A stretch of DNA of 64,000 nt from Struthio camelus (lineage: Eukaryota; Chordata; Aves; Struthioniformes; Struthionidae): positions 119,924,738-119,988,737 of the forward strand of contig NC_090944.1 in the NCBI RefSeq assembly GCF_040807025.1. Direction: 5' to 3'. The stretch's first letter is position 1; each line of letters starts with the position of its first letter. The position numbers were made by a program, and so were the translations under genes. Shown in pieces: positions 57,485-64,000 of this stretch. The notes beneath the pieces were generated by a model. It was not told where the DNA came from and ran no database searches. It saw nothing but the letters and a program-made list of their open reading frames with translations.

Positions 57485-57580
57485 TATACACACACAGTAT
57501 GTATATGTGTGTGTGTGTGTGTGTGTGTATACATACACACATATAATTTTTATATATATATAGTGTATATAACTTATATA
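57485..57580. repeat. TG/CA and TA microsatellite cluster
   Basis: An uninterrupted (TG) run of 23 bases (57506-57528) is flanked on both sides by CA-rich arms (acacacacag and catacacacata) and followed by (TA)n at 57551-57560. Alternating purine-pyrimidine runs in this arrangement favour Z-DNA and, because the arms are complementary to the core, slipped hairpins. Likely length-polymorphic. Confidence 0.95.
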
Positions 57581-59021
57581 TGCAACTTTTAAAAAGATGA
57601 TAGGAAGTAGTCATATCCCCTTTTACGTGCAAGTGCCATATGGCACAATCTCATATATTGCTATGCCAAGGTGTTTGCTCTCCAGAAATTATATTATGAA
57701 GTTGAAATAAAAGTAGTTCTTGCCAAGGCATGTGTGGTAGCATTAAAAGAGGATAAATGAACTTCATCAGAAAAAGGGAAACAACGTACTCCGGTTGTGT
57801 GTGAATAATTGCAATTAAAGTTACAATATGCCCTGAACCTTTGGCAGTTCTAAGGTTTTGCTGATATAAGGGACATCTGTAATTCATCTGTTGTCTTTTG
57901 TGCATCCATCAGTGCTGGCTAGCAGACTTAGTTTTGTGCCTATTTTTGGCCCAGTACTCAAGCTGTAATGGTGCCCCATGTCTGTGCATCCCTGTCAGAA
58001 ACACTTGAAGGTTAGGAGATAAGGTATGCGCCGTGTCATAGAGCATGCAGAAAGGAAATAATATATGGACTCCAACTTTACATGTTCAGGTCATGAGACA
58101 ATATATACATTCCTTTTTAAACTATAGCCTTCCATGTTTTCTGATACTTACATTTTCTATGTGAGCCTTTCTCAGTTGTCCTAGAGTTGGGAAACAATAT
58201 GAAGCCATTTGGATCCCATGGCTTGTTCTCACGGGGCAATTTTGTGCTCTCAAATACAGTAGCTTCAAACCTTCTGCCTTAGGGGACCAGGCACAGTGGT
58301 GCATACTTGCATATTTGTCAAAAGTTCTGGCTAATGCTCTCTGGAGAGAAATAGAAGGAAAGAATCTAGAGAAAGAGGTTTGTGATTTTTTGATCTCCCT
58401 AATTTCTTTGGAACGGTGGTTACTGTGGCAAACTTGCTCTGAGACTGATTTACAGAATTTGTTCTCAGGAGTAGAAAGGGGAAAGGATATTCGCATATTG
58501 TTTAGAAGACTTGCATTCAGGTTCATCAGGATTTAAATTGTGATAGGTAGGAATTTTGGTGATGTGAAATCTATGCATAAAATCAACATCAGGCTGTGAG
58601 TTGTGAATCCTGTTTCCTGATGTTTCTGAGCGTTGCAGAGTACTTTTGCAACTTCTAATTGAAAGAACTTAGAAAAAAATTACACACCCTTCACTCTATA
58701 GCTGGGAAAAACATTGATCCTGGTGGAAGGAAGGGCCCTAAGGTAGAGTGACAATATTTTCTTTCGAAACGTAAAGAACTTGCATATTTTTGTTTTCCCT
58801 CAGACATGGCTAAATGCTATTCTCTGAAAGAGATTAATACCTCCAGTATAATCATGGATGATGTGCTTCCTGCATTTCTGTGTTCAGAATCAAAAGTCTA
58901 ATAAGAATTAGTCAGGTGATAGAAAATTGGTCAAAACTTTTTAACAACAGAGAAATATTTGTTCCTACTGTGATACAAATAGAACATAACATAAGTTCTG
59001 CTGAAACCAGAAAAGTTTTTT

Positions 59022-59093
59022 GGGCCAGATTCTGTGCTTGAAGTCGTGAAGCAAGTGGAGACAGGCCAGTTGACATTGCCTGAGGATCTGGCC
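59022..59093. mobile_element. Short inverted-repeat fossil element
   Basis: Terminal inverted repeats ggccagattct (59023-59033) and aggatctggcc (59083-59093) match at 10 of 11 positions and enclose about 50 bases with no further pairing. The end sequence GGCCAGATCCT is typical of ancient palindromic amniote elements. It may be a relative of the copy at 56.4 kb that kept its ends while the other kept its arms. Confidence 0.5.
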
Positions 59094-62000
59094 TTTGCAT
59101 GAATGAGGCAAAATAAAAAGGAAAAATTGTATATACTACTGCTAAACTAAGGATTATTAAAGTTACTACAGAGGGTAGGTAATAGTGCTAGAGCTACAAT
59201 AGAGATTTAATTGCAAACTGAAATTCAGCTCTACACACTTATTAATAGTCCATTATCAGCCCAAGTACTTTTTCATCATGGCCCCATAGATAGAGTAAAA
59301 GACGTAAAGAGGCTGAGGAAGGTATTCTCAACAATAATCAATGAAAAATAAGATTTAGGTGGCATTTGGTAAACAGTGACTTTCAAGTTAGAAAGAAGTA
59401 AAACGGTGGGGGGAAAGTCCACCATTAGAGCCTGTTAAGACAGAGTGTAAGAAAAAAACCCCCTGAGAAGTAATTATAGCAAGCCACAAACTTTTGATAG
59501 ACATGAAACCCTTTATATTCTAACACTGCTTCTCACTCTTCACCTCATTCATACCTCAGATTAAAGACAAAGAAGTGGACCTAACAAATCAGTCTTCAGC
59601 TCATTCGCTCCTCATTTCCTGCATCTTTACCTCAAAATTTGCATTTTGTCCTCCTAAGTTGTAAGTTGTTGTCTATTTGTACATCTGTACCTGAAATGCA
59701 TACTGATTTTGGTAGCTGGCGTCAGACATTGCTGGATTGGAAGCAACGATTAATTAATAGAAGTCCTACTGTCAGCATGAAAGGACTATAAAATGTGTAA
59801 AGGGTAGAATAACAACACTTCCCACTCCCAATAGTGCCATCTTGCTACCTCATTGATGATTCCTGAGGGCTGAGGCCTCACAGTCCCAGCCTGAACTTTA
59901 TGCTGTGTCTAATTTTTCACCAGTCTTTGCAGTTAAACATAGTTTCTGAGCACTGGGAGGCCTTCACTTGTGTGAGAGACCAGCAGTCTAATTTCCGAAA
60001 TATAGAGAACCCCTTCATTCCCTCTCATACGCCCCCATTTTTGTTAGTGATGCCACAGCTTGTACCACAAGGAGGTCGTGTTCAATCCTCATCAGTTGCA
60101 AGGGTGGCCAGGATTCACTGTGAACAAGTTAGCCATGGAAAGACAAAAACCTAACCCTGACTCCTCAAGGAGAACTGGGAACGTTAGAGGAATAATCTTG
60201 AAATCTGTTCTCAATGCCTTGTTGTGAAACCCCTGAGACACAAAACAGGTTCTACAAGAAATGCCTGGGATGAGTATAATTTGTCTTTTATGCACGCAGG
60301 TTTACCGGTGTAAGCTGATATATTAAGTAATGGATTTGGTTAATTTGACTGTCAAATTGCTAAATGACATCACATTTATAATCCTATAATTAACTTGTAA
60401 CCAAGAATGGTTTGAATCAACTAGCTAGCTGCTAATACGCAGCAGATGCCTGAAAGTTAAGAGTTATATGAGAAGAACTATAATTTCACTGTATACATTT
60501 ATTTTCTCTTCCTTTAATGCTGCCTGCTTGTGTTGCTTGCTTATTAACTGCTTCAGAGTGAAACTGTCTGGTTATGACTCGCGTACTAATCACGACTGTG
60601 TCATGTGATATGCAAACTCCTAGATGGAAGAGCAAAAATTTGTGGAAAAACTGATTCAAGTGGCCTACCAGCCACATGGAAGTGATTAGAATAAAGCAAA
60701 ACAGGACAACTGCAGTAAAATTAAAAGTGAACTTAAGAAATAAAGAAAGATAAAAATGTGAAAAAAAGGTATTGATGAAAACCTCAGTGGAAGTCTTATG
60801 GAATGTTTTCTAATGACTGTAATATGTCTTACTGATAAGTACTGTGAGATAATTTTGCATTGTTGTATGTAGGTAATATTATTAACATTAAAAAAAAGGT
60901 GTAAGCACTAATTTTACACTAATTTCTTGTATGTTAAACATCCTTGGTACTGGATGTGTTTATTCATTCAGATATTTGCTTTCATGAGTTTTATGATCAG
61001 AATACCAAGTATAACTTTTTCTACAGGAAAAGAGGCTCGTAAATCTTCTGTCCGATACAGTACAGTGGGAATATTATCTGCAGTCCATTGTCAAATATAG
61101 ACTTTTTACTACAATTTTCAGGGAGGTCTATTCAAAAATTTGTTCCAACATTTTTATTGGTTTGATTCTGCTGCAGTTTAAATAGTTACAAGAAATTAAG
61201 TTAGTTTTACCCGAACTGTTCTTGAAGACATAATTTATGTTAAGTATATTTGAAGAGCTTTGTACTGAACTTGAAAAATTTGTGCTGTAGTGTTAAGAAG
61301 AAGCAAGTAATTCCTGGATGGACGTTGCTGAAGAGGCGTATGGGAAAAATTTACAGAAAGATTAAAATTATACCTCTCAGAATCATTTTTGTTCCTTTCC
61401 TATTCTTTTTTTTTTTTTCCTTTTCCTCCACATTGTTATACAGATCACAAACAGAGGTAGTGGGAAAAGGTTATGTGTGAATACTTTTAGAAAAAAATAA
61501 GGCCATAAAAATAATTAAAAATTTAGAAAAAAGAAAGATGTCTTGAAAAATGTTGACATCCTAGCCAGCTACTTGTGAAAACTGTAATATCCGTATGTCA
61601 TTGTATTCATAAGAGCTAATAAAGCATTTGAATCCCAGAGCAGAAATAATAAATGGCTTTATCTAGTCTGAAGCTTAGCGGCCTAAAATGATTGGTACTT
61701 CTGAGCTCTGGAGACTTTGCGTAGAGGTGTCCGTTTAGAGTAACCATGTTTCCACCTTTTTCTTCGGAAGACTTTTCCTGCAGAACCTAACATCTCTTGT
61801 ATTATATTTTATCGGTCAACAAACTTGTGCCTTTTTGAGTCACTGGGTAGGAGAGTAATTCCTTCTTTCTTGGTCTTATTCCTGAAGTTAATGGTTTCCT
61901 ACTTCCAGCCAGAGTATCTTTCTTACTGAACAAGGAATAAAACTCTCTCCTGCCCGGTAAAACCTTAATATCCAAAAATGAACTTCTGGATATGAATATT

Positions 62001-63676
62001 TAACTGGAGTTTAACAAGGATTCCTAATATATTTTACTTCCTTTCTAGGTGAAATCCGTAATAATTTTGGAAATACTTGGGAAATATCTCCATCAGCTGA
62101 GGTAAAAATACTAACACTGGTTAAATAGCTGGTTCAAATGCCAGTGTGAAGAATCTGAGACCCTTTCTGAGAAGTACAACACGTAGTTAGAAAATCTACC
62201 TTTTCAATCTGATGTATAGGTGTGGGATGACTGGATTAGGTCTGGGCTGGTACTGATGAGTACACATTTCCTGAGTCTACAGTAACTTGTGACAGAAGCG
62301 ACTGGAGCAGCCTGAGCCCCTGAACCCTAATTTGTCCGAGTTACTCCGCTTTGAGATTCCTCCGTTTGAAAAATGAGGTATCCTGGTTTATATTCCAGTA
62401 AAACCTGGCTTTTTGGAGAGTAAAAGCCTTCTGGGTTTCTTTGAGGAGCTCAGTGTAGAAGGAGGGCTGGGCACATCCACCTCACAGCTCTGGCTCTCGG
62501 GGCTCTCTCTCACTTACATGCAGAGATGAAACAAAATCACAACTCACTGACTGTATGAATGAAGCTAGCTGGACAGCCCGTGTCTTGGTTGGGTAGTCAT
62601 AAAAAGGAATAGGCATTTGGGAAACACAGCAGTTAGGAGGGTTTGGGCTTAATAGGCCCAAGTGTTTCCAGTCAGAACCAGAAACATACCCATAGAGGAG
62701 GAACTCTATTAATACTTTGATGCAACAGTTAGTTAGCTCCCCAGGTCCCATTAGGGAGACCTCTTGAAAAAAAGAAGCATAAGATACGAAGGAGATAATT
62801 TTAATGAACCTACAACTAGTGGAATGAATTTGTAGTTTCATTGTTAAACGTGGCCTGTCCTCTATTGCCATAAAATCCCGCTTCCTTTTTTTTTTCTTTT
62901 TGCATAAATCTTTTTTTGCTGTTTTCTTGTCATCTTTATGTACAGGAAGTGTTTTTAGTTTTGCCATCATCCTGGGACAAAGAACACACAATATGTTCAT
63001 TGACTGTTGAATTAAAAAATATATTTTTTATTTCAGTAAAGGATGATTGAAATATTTGAAAATAATAGTGAGGTTACCCAGAAATGGAAAGAGAGCAGTG
63101 TGCTTGCTCCTGAGCGTAGGATTTATTCAGCTTTTGTAAGAAGGCTAGTGAATGTAAGATCTGTTCTTTGCAGAGCTTAAACAGATTTAAGAAAATGAAA
63201 AGGCTGGAATTTTAAGGCAATAGGGCACACTATGGAGACGCCAGAAGGTTGCAGCTTTAGGAAGCAATTTTCCAAATAAAACTGTGTTTTTAAAATTATT
63301 GGAGCTGTTCAAATGATATCAAAGCCTGCTAAAATCCACCAGAGTAACCCAGGTTGAGTGAAATTTATTAGGTCCCAGACTTCAGCTTAGGGTAGTAAAG
63401 ATACTCTAACTAAATTTGCATTAGATAGCTCAGATACCAGAAGCCAGCGTGTAGCTGCAGCAGCAAGAAGCATCTTTTCTACATTGTTTCTAAGATGCTA
63501 GTTGATTTGCAGCTGATTCTGGTATCTCAGTATAATATTGCAGATTAGTCCTAGAGAAATCAAGGAGAACTATTGGTCTTTGTACCATTATTTGAGTAAG
63601 AAATTGCAGACTGTACTGTTCTGCTTCCTCCAAAAGTTTTCACTATTGCATTTTTGCAGTAAGAAAAGCAAAAGTG

Positions 63677-63689
63677 CCCCCCCCCCCCC
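63677..63689. repeat. Poly(C) tract, 13 bases
   Basis: Uninterrupted C13. Long G/C homopolymers are rare in vertebrate DNA and are a usual site of sequencing and assembly error, so the exact length should be treated with care. Confidence 0.9.
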
Positions 63690-64000
63690 ATATCTGAAAA
63701 CTGATCGTCCAGAGTTCAATTTAAAGGCCACCTATTAAGTATTTATGGAGCAAAAGCAAACAGTATGTACGAAATTCAGAAAGACCTGTATGCTATGCCA
63801 GTAAGAAATTTCATTGCCAAAGATCTAGTCTTTTGGAGAAAAGCAGGAACGTGTGCCTTATTTTCAGACTACCTGAGGATGCAACCCTAATTCTAGTATA
63901 TCCATAAGTAAGTGAGTTATTAATAACCTATGTATGTATCTGCTGTGGCTGTTAACAGAAAGTAAAGGTTAATATGTCCAGCCGTTTGTTGTGACACAGT

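Larger units (their letters stand above)
54346..64000. other. Unique AT-rich DNA, no gene recognised
   Basis: Apart from the relics, microsatellite and homopolymers listed, nothing is recognised. The longest non-LINE frames of the window lie here (58122-58526 and 62482-63000, both minus) but are within chance expectation for 64 kb. Confidence 0.55.

Noticed and set aside
58122..58526. 134-codon minus-strand frame
   Set aside because: No domain, no splice context and no unusual composition; within chance expectation.
62482..63000. 172-codon minus-strand frame, the longest outside the CR1
   Set aside because: With about 6% stops per codon, a frame this long has an appreciable chance of occurring at random in 64 kb. 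It contains a run of Lys from an A/T tract and no recognisable domain.
1..64000. Bacterial or phage features (operons, CRISPR, insertion sequences, replication origins)
   Set aside because: No array-like repeats, no dense coding, and all mobile sequences are vertebrate retroelements or their relics.

Overview
The window looks like ordinary nuclear DNA from a bird, or at least a sauropsid: AT-rich, low in repeats, with no long open reading frame of host origin. The assignment rests on CR1 LINE copies of avian type ([41 protein letters not shown] and HWNRLPREV protein signatures, and a 3' tail of ATTCTGTG octamers). A second, much older layer contains L2-like, L3-like and MIR-like relics and small palindromic elements of a kind known across amniotes. 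The window is either a gene desert or the inside of a very large intron. No protein-coding gene, tRNA, rRNA, CRISPR array or prokaryotic feature can be supported.

Layout. 1-12.3 kb: unique AT-rich DNA with two palindromic fossils, a GC-richer repeat-like patch (1.49-1.88 kb) and a GC-rich microexon-like block (6.88-6.91 kb). 12.4-16.35 kb: the repeat-dense part, with an L3-like relic, a CR1 3' fragment (+) and a 1.8 kb CR1 body (-) that carries endonuclease and reverse transcriptase sequence but has lost its 3' end. 16.35-34.6 kb: mostly unique, with polypyrimidine mirror repeats at 21.6 and 31.68 kb, short perfect tandem duplications and several exon-like segments. 34.6-36.1 kb: a strongly purine-biased strand that reads best as an old L2-type LINE in antisense. 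36.9-39.1 kb: two exon-like segments and a purine-rich minisatellite-like block. 39.6-41.9 kb: a very old CR1-clade RT relic followed by a young, 5'-truncated CR1 with a complete 3' end. 42-64 kb: unique AT-rich DNA with MIR/L2-like relics (49.6, 55.8 kb), three palindromic fossils (50.9, 56.4, 59.0 kb), a TG/TA microsatellite (57.5 kb), a poly-C tract (63.68 kb) and a candidate terminal exon with poly(A) signals (54.09-54.33 kb).

Nothing here works together as a pathway. The most informative items are the age-layered transposon record, the oddly 3'-truncated CR1, two near-ideal H-DNA-type mirror repeats, and a set of segments flanked by good splice signals. The two CAG|GTRAGT donors (903 and 33194, + strand) are more than the roughly 0.5 expected by chance on one strand, so a spliced noncoding or low-abundance transcript is possible. 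The exon calls are hypotheses read by eye. Repeat family names come from remembered consensus features and were not checked by a search.
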